Assembly (NCBI GenBank): GCA_023374025.1
Contig: SIJG01000005.1
Coordinates: 2,005,850 to 2,069,849, forward strand
Origin: Heterodera schachtii
Lineage: Eukaryota > Nematoda > Chromadorea > Rhabditida > Heteroderidae
Direction: 5' to 3'
DNA: 64,000 nt
A program made the position numbers and the translations under genes. The notes beneath the pieces were generated by a model that saw only the letters and a list, made by a program, of their open reading frames with translations, ran no database searches and had not been told where the DNA came from. Positions 24,530-37,169 of this stretch are shown here, piece by piece. How positions within the stretch are numbered: the stretch's first letter is position 1; every line of letters begins with the position of its first letter.

Positions 24530-25500
24530 GGAATCAGAATGTTCTGGTTTTGATTTCATTACAAAGAATAGAAATCAGATTTCTGGTATGGACAAAGATC
24601 GAAACCAGAATTTTCTGATTTTGGTTTAATTATAAAGAATAGAAATCGGAATGTTCTGATTTTGACAAAGATAGAAAACAGAATGTTCAGATTTTGACAA
24701 AATAGAAACCAGAATGTTCTGATTTTGACAAAGATAGAAAACAGAATGTTCAGATTTTGACAAAATAGAAACCAGAATTTTCTGATTTTGACAAAGATAG
24801 AAACCAGAAGGTTCAGATTTTGACAAAATAGAAACCAGAATGTTCTGATTTTGGTGTAATTACAAAGATAGATACCAGAATATTCAGATTTTGACAAAAT
24901 AGAAACCAGAATGTTCTGATTTTGGTGTAATTACAAAGATAGATACCAGAATATTCTGATTTTGTTTAATGTTATGTTCTGATTTTGACAAAGATAGAAA
25001 CCAGAATGTTCAGATTTTGACAAAGATAGAAACCAGAATGTTCAGATTTTGACAAAGATAGAAACCAGAATGTTCAGATTTTGACAAAGATAGAAACCAG
25101 AATGTTCAGATTTTGACAAAGATAGAAACCAGAATGTTCTGATTTTGACAAAGATAGAAACCAGAAGGTTCTGATTTTGATGAAATAGAATCCTAACGTT
25201 CTATTTTGGTTTAATTACAAAGATAGAAACCATAATATATGAATATTATTTTATTACAAAGATAAAAATCAGAATTTTCTGATTTTGACAAAACAGAAAT
25301 CAGAATGTTCTAAGTTTGGTTTAATTACAAAGATAGGAACAAGAATATTCTGATTTTGGTGTAATTACAAAGATAGATATCAGAATATTCTGATTTTATT
25401 TAATGTTAGGGATCAGAATGTTCCGATTTGGACAAAAGATACAAATCAGAATGTTGTGATTTTGACAACAATAGAAAACAGAATGTTCTGATTTTGTTTA
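24530..25500. repeat. minisatellite, about 33-bp unit
   Basis: About 28 head-to-tail units have the consensus gttctgattttgacaaag followed by atagaaaccagaat. Shorter variants lack the g-at, and longer ones contain ggtttaattacaaaga. Long open frames on the minus strand (for example 24559-24897) only reflect the repeat. The array ends gradually at both sides. Confidence 0.9.
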
Positions 25501-26382
25501 TTTACGAAGATAAAAATCAGACAAATTTTATCAGAATTGATTTTTATGAAATTTTATATATGCCTATTACTTTAGGCTTATATTATAAAAAAGTTTCGTC
25601 GAAACTTAGCTCTGTATATAATTAATAAAAGTGAACCATATTTTATAGCATATTCCCCGGTACACTGGTTGGCCACTTCACAAAAAGTACAAAAACCAAA
25701 CCAAGAATTTGATTTTTTCTATGATCTTTTATCAATTTTTTCGATTTAAATATGTTTATAGTCAGATTACTTTGATTTTTAATGTTGAAGCTTCATTAGC
25801 GCCTGTAAATTTTTACAAAGTAAAGCCTAAATACAGGACTAGGCTCAAGCAATTTATCTTGAGTTGAACGGATAAATTTGAATATAAATATTTTTATTTT
25901 TTATATTATTTCAGTTCATTTTAATTTAAGTGTATTGTAATTATAATTTTTTCATATTCGAAGCCCAACACAATTTTAAATGTTTTTAAGCATCAATTTA
26001 ATTTAATTTAATTTAAACATATTTAAAATTTAAAACATAGTAACAATCAGATTTGATTTTTGCACTTTTTTGTGAAGCACTCCGATCTTTGATAAATTGT
26101 GGACTATTCTAAAAGATAATTCAAAAACAATAATTGAAAAATAAAAAAATCTATTCGCTTTTAACAATAGCCTATTCATATAATGAATAAAGGGTAATAA
26201 AAAAATTAGATGAAATTAAGCTAATTCCATTTTCTAAACAAAATATTTTACTTTTTCGTTTTGAAAATATTTCATTATAATATTGACAAAGTTTTAAATT
26301 GATGCTTTTTGGTAACAAATTCTCTGTCCCATCATTCATCCATTCATTTTGTTCCCATTGTGTCCTGATCATTTTTCTCTGA
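25500..26382. other. intergenic, no gene seen
   Basis: AT-rich sequence with no convincing frame, RNA gene or element border. The final 100 bp is the 3' flank shared with copies 3 and 5. Confidence 0.5.
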
Positions 26383-27591
26383 TCAGATCAGCATCCGATC
26401 AAATTCCACTGGCTCAATTTGACTGTTCCCATTGCTATCCATGTGGCCAAACCATGCGTTGTTCTTGGCCAAGTGATTAGCCGATCTGCCGTTCGTTGTT
26501 TTCACCAAATACGCAATGGCTTCCTTCATCGAAATCGCGCCGCTTTTGTCCGCATCAATCTAATTAATTAAATTGCTAATGTAAAAAGAAAGATAATATG
26601 ATCACGCCTGGTTGATTCATTTTTTAATTTTCACTAGTTTCCCCATTTTCATTTTTGCAGTTTTCCATGTAATATATCTAATATTATGATCAATTAATTC
26701 ATTTATAAATTACCGTATCAAATTTTTGTCGCAATTGTTTCGCCTCTACCAATGGATGCACAAATGTTGAATTACCACCAGCCCTAACAAATGGGTTGAA
26801 TAAAGAATAATAAATGTTATAATGAATAAACAATTTTGTTTATCTAAAGCTGTCCCCGCAAATTATATAAATCAATTTTTTCTATACTTTGGTAGGCCTG
26901 AAGAAACAAAAAACATGCTTTAGCTTTAGATGAAGCTTTATTACGGAGTTTTCTATCCATATTTTCCATATTCAAAATTTATGTCCATATTGTGCATGTT
27001 TTGGCATTAAAATGTCTAATTCAAATATGGAGTTCTCAAATCTATGGTCCTCAAATATTAGGAACTCAAATTTCGTGCGCTCATGCCTCAAAAAGTCAAA
27101 TTTCAAATGCCGCACCACATCTCAATCCATACTGTACCTGCTGCTTGCGAGACGCGCATTTGGCTTGTTGTTCTCCGGACATCCGCCCTCTCCGTCCTTT
27201 CGGCAATTTTGGCACCCTTGCGGACAGTCTTTGGCATACTGTTTCTCGCAACAGTAGTAACAGCTGCACGACACATCTAATATACAATATTCCTTGGAGC
27301 GGTCTTCGTGAGTGAAATCAAACGCGCAGACCAGACAGTTATTGTTGAAAATGTTGCACCTTGGATCAGGCACAATCGGCTTACAACTTAAAAAAATAAT
27401 CAAATTACGGCCAAAACTCCCATAGCAACACCCTGCTTCAAAAAATATTTTATTTTCGCATGGAAATGCCTGAAAAAAGGAAAAAATCAATTAATTATCG
27501 TTAATGAGCATTGTTGGCTTACTCGGTGGACGATATCTGCAAGAAAAATGAATACGATGGACAGCAAAGGCAAAGATGAGGTAAATAGCAT
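26383..27591 (-). CDS. secreted Cys-rich / EF-hand protein, copy 4 (intact)
   Basis: Exons are 27523-27591, 27138-27469, 26714-26783 and 26383-26559, 648 nt in all, encoding 215 aa. The signal peptide is MLFTSSLPLLSIVFIFLADIV. Exons 2 and 3 of the other copies are joined here by only 22 nt of intron-like sequence, which reads through in frame (RNLIIFLS) and keeps 16 cysteines. Alternatively a 45-nt intron (donor gtgttg, acceptor tttaag) would also stay in frame but remove the CC pair. The EF loops are DADKSGAISMKE and DSNGNSQIEPVE, both intact. This copy and copy 1 are the best candidates for active genes. Confidence 0.8.
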
Positions 27592-27950
27592 CACGAAAAT
27601 TAATTTTTCTACCTTTTGTCAGGGGTCGGGTTAGGCATTAGGGAATGGTCAAAATGAATGTTTTTTATATATGACAAAAAGTTTTAATTTAGAGCCCCAG
27701 GGCTGTGCAAAATTTCGTTGGGATTTCCAATTAATGATCCTATTGTGGCATTTTTTGAAATTTTTTCATATTTTCGTTCTTTTTGATTTTTTTTAAATTT
27801 TTTGTTTTTGTTTCGCTTTTCATATTAATTTATAAATAAAAAGAATTAATTTTTAATATTTTAATTTCATGGTATAATAATCTTTTTGAATATGTGGCGG
27901 ATCTTTGATAACTTTAAGACCAAATAATTTCATTTTGTTGGTTTTTTTGG

Positions 27951-27962
27951 ATATATTTATAC
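27951..27962 (-). promoter_or_regulatory. TATA box block of copy 4
   Basis: The minus strand reads TTTATGTGTATAAATATA, as in copies 3 and 5. It is about 360 nt before the start codon, with a cagggctgtgcaaaa fragment between. Confidence 0.4.
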
Positions 27963-27969
27963 ACATAAA

Positions 27970-30503
27970 TTTGGGGTAGGATAGAATAATAAAATTGCAT
28001 TATTAATGTCATCCATTTTAAAATAATTTTGATTGGTTGTTTATTTGAGTCTGTTTTTTATGTACACAAAATTATTAAATATATTCACAAGCAAATTCCC
28101 AAAATTATTCAATGCAATGATGAAGAAGAACAAGTCGAAAAGCACCAATAAATGAGAAGCAAAAATTAATTCAGAGACAGCAAAACAAAATTTTAAAAAC
28201 ATATATTAGTTTTAAACGGACGAATTATTTTTAAGCTTGCCAAAAGCCATCATTATGGATAGTAGAAAAATCTCGGTCTCAAAAATGGAAAACCGAGACC
28301 AAAAAAATGACGAGATCAAAAAAATCCAAGACTTTTCTCGAGCCGCGACTCGAGCTGAACTCTCGAGCGTCATTAGTGAACAGTCAGACGACGGATTTGT
28401 AATGTTCGGCTGATTCGCGCCCACTTCTAATTTGCAGTCTCGGCTATTTCGGAATTTTTTGCTTTTGTATTTTACTTTCACATTGTAATTTTATAGAAAT
28501 TCATAAATTTAACAAAAAAAATTTACACAGTTTAGAGGCCACAAATTTTTTTCATTTTTTTTTCACTTTGCAAGTTGAAAACATACCACCGATATTAGAT
28601 TTTCAGGGTCGCTGATCTCGAATCCGGAATCCATTTCAAACAATTTGCGACCCTTGGCCCGATCTCGAATAAAAACCAAAAATTCACTTTTCACTATAAT
28701 TCAGAGCAACGACTGGTGAACTCGGTTATATGTAGGCATTTGGGGGACGCTTGTTATAGAAGTCGTTATAACTACCGCAAAAATTTGAAGTTAGAACTTA
28801 AGATATTACGAGATTTGTAATTTCAACTGTTAAAAAGATCATCAAAATCCTTGAAAATCTTTTAAAATAAATGTTTTGTAAAATCTTCAAAAATTTTCCC
28901 GCCGGCCTCTAATGATCCCTTATTCACTTAACAAAATTGACTCAAAATCACAAAACTTGTCATTTTTTGGCAAAATCTGTTAACAATTGCACTAAAATTT
29001 TCAAAATTTCCCCGGCAGCGCCTATCGGCGGCGTCGGACCCCCCCCCCCCCCCCCCCCGTGTTGCCCAAAATTTTAACGAAAAATGCGCAGTAAAAAGGT
29101 GTTTTTAAAAGCAAAAAAAACGTCAATTTATTTGGCTTGATTAATTCTAGCTAAAATAAAAGACTACCCATTTTTATTAATAAAAAAACTTTTGAAAAAA
29201 AAAGCCCGGTCCCGGCGCGTGCACGGCCAAAATTTTTGCCGGGCCCGCGACGCCCGGAAAACTGGCGATTTTTTTTGAACGGGCGTGCCGGTCCCGGTCA
29301 ATTGATTTCCTTAAGAAATAAAGTACTTAAAATTTAGTCAATGCTAATAATTGGCTAAAATTTTATAAATTGACCCATAAAATTTTTTAACAGAGAGCAA
29401 ATGCCAATTATTTTGTACTGATCGGTTCAATTTTAAATATAGGAAATATTCTGCAAAAATTACTGCTAGATAACTTTTAATACTGAAAAAAGTATTTTAC
29501 ACCAACTTGATCAGACCACTCCTTCATGGTGATCTGGACACCCCAAAATACAGTGAAAATCGGCAAAATTTTGAAAAACAATTCCTAGGGGTTGGGAATT
29601 TTTTTTTTTTTTTTTTGGAAATTTTGAGTAGGCCCATTGGAAAGAGCAGAAATTTCTCTACATGCAAAAGACCGCAATGCAATTTATACTCGCTGAGGTG
29701 TGGGCACTTCAATTTCATGCTGATCATTTCTACTGTAAAATGCACTATTTCCTTAAGAAATAAAGTACTTAAAATTTAGCCAATTATTAGCACTGATGCT
29801 AAACATATGACCATGACTTTATACAGCTTCAAATCAAATCACTTTATTTTTATTTTCGAGTCCATTGTTTTTGTTTAATTATGAAAAAAATTTGAATTTT
29901 TAAAATTTAGCCTCTTAACTCTTCAAGCTTCTCAGGTTAAATGTTTTATTCAGAGTAATAAACGGTGGTATACAAAGCAAAGTAAAATAGTCGAAATGGA
30001 AAAAGAAAGAGCCATTCGCAAGGATGGATAGGTTAGCAATTATTTGGAACCTTAAAAAAATACCGAATCCCTAACATGAACTCGAACCAACGGTTGAAAA
30101 CCTTTTGTTGAATTTCACATTCGAGGTTCATATAAAATTAAGGATGATATTTTTAAGGTGCTAAAAACTGCCAAAATAGTTAGTTTTTGGTTCTAAAAAA
30201 CCCAAAAATAAGTGCTATAGGGAAAATAGTTGCTAAAAACTTTCAAATTTAAGGTGTAAAACCGTAAAATTTTTATCCAAAAAGCAACAAAATTAAGCCA
30301 AATTAAATATAAGCATGCTATAATTATTCTCAGAAAGCAGCCCATAACAACCACCCGTAAAATTTAGACCTTAATTGAAGAGAAAAATTAAATATCGACT
30401 AGTTCTGTTAGAATAAGGAGTTGTGTAAATTAATTATATAGATCAAATAAAGCACTTTCAAGTTTCAAATTCCTTTTTGGATAAGCATAAGACGAGAATT
30501 TGC
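27970..30503. other. intergenic, repeats only
   Basis: The conserved family flank and the ctcgag patch occupy about 28060-28380. A hairpin motif (opposite strand) and a run of about 20 C lie at 29012-29058. From 29170 to 29310 there are cccggtcccg-type repeats related to elements H and K. A dispersed repeat around 29490-29640 (cttgatcagaccactcctt ... cctaggggttggga) matches 2930-3060 and the reverse of 46380-46520. No gene is seen. Confidence 0.5.
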
Positions 30504-32283
30504 TTATGCAAATGGTGACGAATTGAAAGCGCCAAATTTTTCTTCAAATTCATCTTCTATCTTTTTTCTTTCCCAATTAATTGCTAATTTGGCCATTTGT
30601 TTTACCAATTTCGACTTTTCTTCCGCAGCAATTTCTCTTGCGGCAAATATTAGTTCAAATTTGTCTTCCATCTTTTTAATTTCCAAATCATTTGATACTT
30701 TGGCAAATGCTTTTTCCATTTTGGCCTTTTCTTCTGCTTCTTTTTCTTTTGCATTTTCATATATTTCTTCCATTTTTTGGTCAAATTCCGAACGAAGTTC
30801 GCCTATTTCCGTCGATTGTTTTTCGCTTTTTCTCTCCAAATTTTGCCCATTTTTTTCTTCCTCTTCAATTGCATGAATTGTTTCTTCCTCATTTTGCAAT
30901 TCCATTTCAAAATTTTCATTGGCGTTCTTATATTCGTTTTCGTCTTTTTTCCAAAAACATTTCGAAAAATCATTCAGTTTTTGAATAATAAAAGTTATTT
31001 TCGTAAACTGCCAATATTCATTACTCCATTTAAAAATTGGCTTCACCGCTGGCAATTGATTTGTCATATTTGGGTTTTTTGCTTAATTATTTTATTAATT
31101 ATTTAAATGATCATTAAATTGAAAGCAAACCTTCAGCAGATATTCTGAAGAAATATTCATACAAAATACGCAAATATTTTTTGTATTTTTGGCACTTTTC
31201 TTTTAAATCCTCTCCAACTTTGGCACATTGCCAATTTTTTCTCATCAAATACACAAGACCAAGATAGGCCCCATATTCTTGTAAATAATATTCGTTTGAT
31301 TTCTCAAATTTTGAATATCCTTTAAGCAGTCTATAAAATTGCTCAAAATTTGTCTCTTTGACCTTTCACAAATTCAGTGAAAATTGCATCATCAGTCTTA
31401 AATTTTGACATTAATTAAAACAATTTCTTTTTCAAAGGCTTACCCATAAAAAATAATCATCAAAAATCGATCCGACAATTATTTCATGCATATCAAAAAT
31501 TCCATATTCAACAAATAATGAATTATTATCGTCCCTTTTTGTCCGTTGTTCCGCTTTTTTAAACATTTCTCCTAAAATTTCGTTAAAATTCTGCCGGAAT
31601 ATTCCATCGACACTTTCATTTGTTTGGCACCCATAAGCTGTGTCAATTGCCAATTGCAATACCATTTCGTTAATTGGCACTTTTGGTTTTTCGTTGTCCA
31701 ATTTTACATCAAAATTTAATCTATGCTCATTTAACAATTTGGGTTCAAAATGACTTGTGAAGAAATTGTTTAATTTAAAATATATCACCGCACCGGATAG
31801 TTTATCAAAATAAAATTGCGAAATTTTGATCAGGCAATTCACCGCATAAATTATTGGGCCTTCAATTTCAAATTTGTTTTTTTCAAACACAAATTTTGGC
31901 TTAACTGTTGGCACTCCGCCGACGTATTCTCTGAACAAATATTCGTACAAAATGTTCAAATATTTTTGATATTTTTGGCATTCTCCCCGCTCATATTCTT
32001 CAAATTCCTCCAAAATTTTGTCACATTGCCAATTCATTCTCATAAAATACACAATGCCAAGGTGTGCTTCAAATTTGTGCGCTGAATATTCACTGATTTG
32101 AGCTTGCTGATGGCCTTTCATAAAAGCAATTAACATGTTATTGTCCACCTAATTAAATTTGATTATTTAATTAATTAATTATCCTTACAATTAACTCACC
32201 GATGGCGTTGCATTTAAATTTGTAGTATAAAAATCAACTATAATAACGATGATGAAATAAGCAGCAAAAGCAGCTGAGTGCAT
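30504..32283 (-). CDS. secreted protein with duplicated module and coiled-coil tail
   Basis: Exon 1 (32200-32283) encodes a signal peptide, MHSAAFAAYFIIVIIVDFY. Exon 2 (31444-32148) gives 235 aa with the block LGIVYFMRMNWQC...CQKYQKYLNILYEYLF and then VPTVKPKF. A 47-nt intron leads to exon 3 (31131-31396), which repeats that block (LGLVYLMRKNWQC...CQKYKKYLRILYEYFF). Exon 4 (30504-31081) has LPAVKPIFKW and a Glu/Lys-rich coiled coil of about 140 residues. Exon 3 needs one frameshift near 31362 to read the block, and the junction to exon 4 is then not in phase. The downstream half may therefore be decaying, or may be a separate paralogue. I do not recognise the family. Exons 1-2 look sound. Confidence 0.55.
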
Positions 32284-32337
32284 AGCAAATATTATAATTA
32301 ACTAAATAAATAAATGTATATAATTATGTTATATAAG

Positions 32338-32582
32338 TAGAGATCGGATTTTTATGTGCCAAAATTCTGAAATAGGTACTAAAATAGGTGCCAAAAAAGT
32401 GCAAAATAGGTGCTAAAAACGCCCAAATGCCAAAATAGGTGCTAACCCCCCCCCCCCCCGTTTTAGGTGCTAAAAAGTCGCTCTAAATCAAAAATTGTTC
32501 TTGTAAAATGTGCTTTTTGTGCTTCTCTCATCAAGTACTACCCGCAAAAAAAATAGTTAAAAACCTAAAAATCCGGGCTCTA
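32338..32582. mobile_element. MITE, TAGAG..CGGATTTTTA ends
   Basis: The 245-bp element has inverted ends tagagatcggattttta and tagagcccggattttta. It sits between tatataag (32330-32337) and catataag (32583-32590), a 7-of-8 target duplication. Inside are repeated ggtgctaaaa motifs and a C-run. It is the same family as 48306-48950. Confidence 0.7.
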
Positions 32583-33259
32583 CATATAAGGGTTGTTGTT
32601 GCGAATCGTTAAAAATAAAATACGAAAAATGAAACTAAAACAAAATAAGAAAAACGAAATTTTCGCTATTCATAAATACACAAAATCAATATTGCCTATT
32701 CCGAAAGAAAAGTAAATATTTTACAATATATGTACGTATATCATAGGTTTAAGCATGGCCCAACTCATGGCTATAAAACAGGGTTATTAAAAATCTAAAA
32801 TATGAAGTACAAAATACGAAATACGATAATGTTAAACTAAAATCAAATACAAATAAGAATATAAAAAAATTCTAAAATTTTTGTATCTTTCTTAAAAACA
32901 AAAAATGCTTGAAACCAATTTATTTTCATATTTTTAATAATTTAAAATTATTTTATTATTTAATTTGAAAGTTCTTGTAAAATTCCTTAATTAAGTTGTG
33001 GTCTGCTCGAAAACTTTCTATTTTTTGTTGTTTTATTTTTCCTAAATTTTTTGTGGAGGAGGACCGCGGTGGCAATAAAAAAAAGAAAAAATAATTTACA
33101 CATATTTTGGCACAATTAATTCAATTTTATATAAATTTAATATAATTCCTACTTGTTTGTACAAATTTATGTACATATTTTTCAATTTTTACAAAATTTC
33201 TTTTTTAGTTTCCTTTTGATATGTTTCAAATTAATTACGCTTTTAGCATTAGTTAGAAC
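32583..33259. other. intergenic, no gene seen
   Basis: AT-rich, with scattered aaatacgaaa repeats. No frame or element border could be supported. Confidence 0.5.
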
Positions 33260-34277
33260 GTGATGAGACATTTGCGCCGCGCCATTTGCGCCGCACAGCA
33301 AAAATGGACATTTGCGCCGCTCAGCAAAGTCGACACTTGCGCCGCGCTATTTGCGCCGCAGACAGTTGCAACGCGGATATTTGCGCCGCTCCATTTGCGC
33401 CGCGACATTTGCGCCACCCAGCAAAAATGGACTTTTGCGCCGCGCTGTCAAAAATATTATTTTTCATTAAAATTAACCACTATTATCAATAAGTTTTACT
33501 AAAACTAAAAGCCAACGGCAAAAATAACTAATTGAAAATTGCAAAAAATTATTAGTCACAAAGACTGACATTCAATTTTTTTAACCATTAAAATCTTAAC
33601 ATTGACTAGGTTCATCAAAGATATGAAAAAGAATACCAACTAACAAAAAAGCGAAAAAAAAAAGTATTTTCTGTTAGAAAACCCAATTATTTTTTTGCTT
33701 CAAAAAGAATTAAATTCAATTTTTCCGTAATGAATTTGCTCAATAAGATATTTACATCAATTTTATTTAGTTTCATTGAAAAAAGAACCGATTTTTCAAA
33801 TTTTCGGCCTATTTTACCATTTTTCGCATTATTTCGCAATTTTATGTCCTTATTTAAATACCTATTTTGATTTTTTTTTTCGCCCTAAAATCCGCGGCTT
33901 AATGATCAGGCAATACGAAGGCTTGTTATCGCATACGGTCACAATGAAAACGAAAATGATAAAGATTTGATCAATCACTACCTGACTTCAATATTGAATT
34001 GACATGAAAGGGTTTGAAGGAATTAATAATGAATATCTATCGATTCTGATTCGATAAACCACATAAATTTATTTTAATGAGAGCGAAAATGTGTTTTTTC
34101 GCTGTACGGCGCAAATGTCGCGGCGCAAATGTCGTTTTTGTTAGGCGGCGCAAGTGTCGCGGCGCAAATGGCACGGCGCAAATGTCCGCGGCGCAAGAGT
34201 CTTTTTTGCTGAGCGGCGCAAGTGTCGCGGCGCAAATGGCGCGGCGCAAATGTCCGCGGCGCAAAAGTCGGCTAACC
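33260..34277. mobile_element. foldback element C, gcgccgc repeats
   Basis: The 1018-bp element is flanked by agttagaac (33251-33259) and agttagaag (34278-34286), an 8-of-9 match. The arms (33265-33445 and 34085-34270) consist of direct repeats of catttgcgccgc in opposite orientation. The loop is AT-rich with no tRNA-like boxes seen. Open frames in the arms (for example 33260-33502) are by-products of the repeat. Confidence 0.75.
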
Positions 34278-34841
34278 AGTTAGAAGACTAAATAAAATGA
34301 AAAATTTTTAAAATGAAAATTTTCAATTAATATAATTTAAATATTTTTATTTTAAAATAAAAATTGTAAATTTAGGTAAGATTATTCATAAAAGGCAATC
34401 AATGAGCAGAAATAATATGGCAGCCATCATAAAGGGGCTTTTAAAGAAAATATTTAACCAAAAATATCAATAAAACAATTTTTTAATTACCCATTTCCGT
34501 TGTTTTCGAATTTCTTCCGCCAATTTTATCAGTTTATACGTCATTATTAGGGCTTCGATTTATAATTTTTTCACTATTTTTTCTTGAGCTCCCCTATGGC
34601 CTGAAATGCGCGAAAAACATGTTTTTTTGGCCGTTGTTAAGCTACTTTTCGAGTTATTAGCAACTATTTTATAGTTTTTATTTTTAGCAAATAATGCTCG
34701 TCAATAAAATACTCTCCTTGTTTTATTCATTTTTCAACTTTATTACGAGACGATCATAAATTGTTACGCGGTGGAGCCCAGATTCTCCAGTATTACCGTT
34801 TTTCAAAATACATCCAATTTTGTATTTTTCAACTCCCATAA

Positions 34842-35597
34842 GGTGTACCGACATTTGCCAACTGGACATCTCGCCAACTGACATTTCGCCAACTGAAATC
34901 TCGCCAACTAAGCCAAATTCGGACGTTTCGCCAACTCACCCAAAAAGTGACATTTCGCCAACTAAGCCAAATTCGTACGTTTCGCCAATTAATCCAGATT
35001 CGGACGTTTTGCCAATTGACATTTCGCCAACTAAACTAAAACCAAATTTTTTTGTCTATATTGATTTACTGATAATAAAAATTATATAAATGTATATCTG
35101 CTCTCTTAACAATTCAGAGCAGTGAATTTTCTATTTCTTGGGTCAGAGAATCAGAATCCTTTGTACATTTCATGTCAGAACAGAACCGAATGAGTTGTTT
35201 TTTTTGCCAGGCATGATGATACGTAGGGATTCTAAGTCTCATCAAAGAAATACAGTCACTGGATGAATTGATAAGTGATATGATAAGCAGGAAAATCACT
35301 GAGGACGCTGTTTTTTCATAGATACACATTATATTAAACTATACTATTATTCTAGAGAAAAAAACAATTTTAGAGTAGATGGTAAATTTGTTGGCGAAAT
35401 GTCATTTTTTGGGTGAGTTGGCGAGACGACCGAATTTGGCTTAGTTGGCGAGATGTTCAGTTGGCGAGATGTCAATTGGCGAGATGTTAAGTTGGCGAAA
35501 TGTCAGTTGGCGAAATGTCAGAATTATGGTTAGTTGGCGAAACGTCCGAATTTGGCTTAGTTGGCGAAATGTCCAGTTGGCGAAATGTCATGGAGCC
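34842..35597. mobile_element. foldback element D, 9-bp TSD
   Basis: The 756-bp element lies between two exact copies of ctcccataa (34833-34841 and 35598-35606). It starts ggtgtaccgacatttgccaa, and the other end complements ggctccatgacatttcgcca. The arms are made of ttggcgaaatgtc and ttggcgagatgtc units. The arms are unequal (about 210 and 210 bp) around a 320-bp loop. Confidence 0.85.
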
Positions 35598-36125
35598 CTC
35601 CCATAACATTGTCGAAAAACTCAAAATTTTGTGGTTTTTGGGTTAATTTTTTTAAGAAAACAAAAGATATTTTTAGGGTTCGGCGGCGCCGATAGCTTTG
35701 TCAGCGCAAATGGACCATAAAATTGAATTTATAGAGCAACTATGAAATTGTCAGACGTACATTCACAACTTCTTTTCTGTGATGTAAAGTTGCTTACAAA
35801 ACCTTCCGAATGATACCAAATTTTTGTTAGGTTTAGTGTGGAATGATGCGAGTTATGGCTGAAATTTAAAATTCGAAATTGCATATATGTACAAATTTTG
35901 AAAATTCAATTATTTCAAAAGCGTTCCTTAGCCAATGTTTTGGTGTTTTAAAAGTTATTTCTGAATTTTTACACAATTTTTGGCATTTTTGGGGGGTTAA
36001 AAGCCATTTTTGCCAGTTTTTAAGGCATTTTTAGTGCATATTTTGGCATTTTGCAGGTTTTTAGGCATATTTTATTCACATGTTTGGCACTTTCTAATGC
36101 ATATAATTTATTCCCTAATAATAAG

Positions 36126-36657
36126 CAGGGCTGCCAAAAGTATGCAAATGCATTTTTTTTCTGGCTTCTCCATGCTATAAATAGAAGAAAAAACACTTCT
36201 TTTTTATGTTTGCGTATAAAAATCGGGACTTTTATTTGCATATTTCGAGATTTTTGTGTATATTTGCATATTTTGGGTTTTTTCTGCATATTTCATCCAT
36301 ATTTTGTTATTTTTTGTGCATATTTCTGATTTTTGCATATTTTGCCATTTTTCGACAAAAATTTTCCGATTTGAATATCACTTAAGAAAAAAATTTGATT
36401 ATGCTTAAAATTATTTCCAAATCTAAATGGGTGCGCGAATGGGTCAACAGTGAGTTTTACTGCCGAAAATATTGAAAAATTTTTGATTTTCAATGCAAAA
36501 TCAACCATAAAATTTATGAGGAATAAAATTTTTTTATTGAATTTGCACCCCTAATTTTCAAGTTTTTTTATGCATATTTGGTGCATATTTCACGACTTTA
36601 TTTGCATATTTATGCGCATATTTTGGGTACTTTTCGTGCATATTTTTGGCAGCCCTG
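36126..36657. mobile_element. hAT-like MITE, CAGGGCTGCC ends
   Basis: The 532-bp element has ends cagggctgccaaaa in inverted orientation. It is bounded by exact 8-bp copies of ataataag (36118-36125 and 36658-36665). The interior is rich in tttgcatat repeats. CAGGG ends with an 8-bp duplication are the usual signature of hAT elements. It has no transposase. Confidence 0.85.
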
Positions 36658-36684
36658 ATAATAAGTAATTTCTTATAATGTCAG

Positions 36685-37016
36685 GTGACCCCGAAATGGA
36701 CATTTGGCTAGCGGGGATTACAATTTTCCAAATGGTTTTGTCAAAAGTTCGCCATTTTAATTCGCCATTTCAGAAAATAGTCGCTGTCGAACTGTTTTGT
36801 TGTGCAAAATTGGAGCCGGACGAAGAATTGTTAAGCCGAATTAAAAATTTGGAGCTGCAAGAAGTAACAAACTCTTTTTGTGCATTAATAACAATTTTAA
36901 ATACCAAGATGTTATTAGACCATTCGAGCGCGTTGGGCGGAATGGATCACTTTTGTTTAATCTTTTTTTTTTCAATTTACCGTACCTTTTGCAGAAATAC
37001 TACTTTATTTTTTGAT
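36685..37016 (+). pseudogene. possible protein-kinase C-lobe exon fragment
   Basis: After an acceptor-like ttataatgtcag a plus-strand frame reads GDPEMDIWLAGITIFQMV, then PDEELLSRIKNLEL, and stays open to about 37016. The D-I-W-x-x-G-I-T-x-F-x-M pattern matches kinase subdomain IX. No catalytic loop or glycine loop was found upstream, where a MITE lies, and the end of the frame turns into low-complexity 3' flank of copy 5. Part of the same sequence lies at 17672-17725. It is most likely a relic carried with the duplicated segment. Confidence 0.35.
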
Positions 37017-37169
37017 TAAATTAATGTTTATTTTAATGCGAAAATTTCTCATTAAGACATTGACAACAACATTAATTGATGTTTTTTGTAACGTAACAAT
37101 TCTCTGTCCCATCATTCATTCTTTCGTCACTGAATTTGCTATCAAATGAATGCGATCATTTTGCTCTGA

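Noticed and set aside
24559..24897. 112-aa repeat protein on the minus strand
   Set aside because: It is a translation of the 33-bp minisatellite, and neighbouring units break the frame.
30523..30876. Ser/Phe-rich plus-strand frame
   Set aside because: It is the antisense of the Glu/Lys coiled-coil exon, which always gives such a shadow.
33260..34283. Several frames rich in Cys, Arg and Ala
   Set aside because: They translate the catttgcgccgc direct repeats of element C.
34860..35590. CRISPR-like spaced repeats
   Set aside because: The direct repeats sit in inverted arms with a target duplication, vary in spacing and have no cas genes; the context is eukaryotic.
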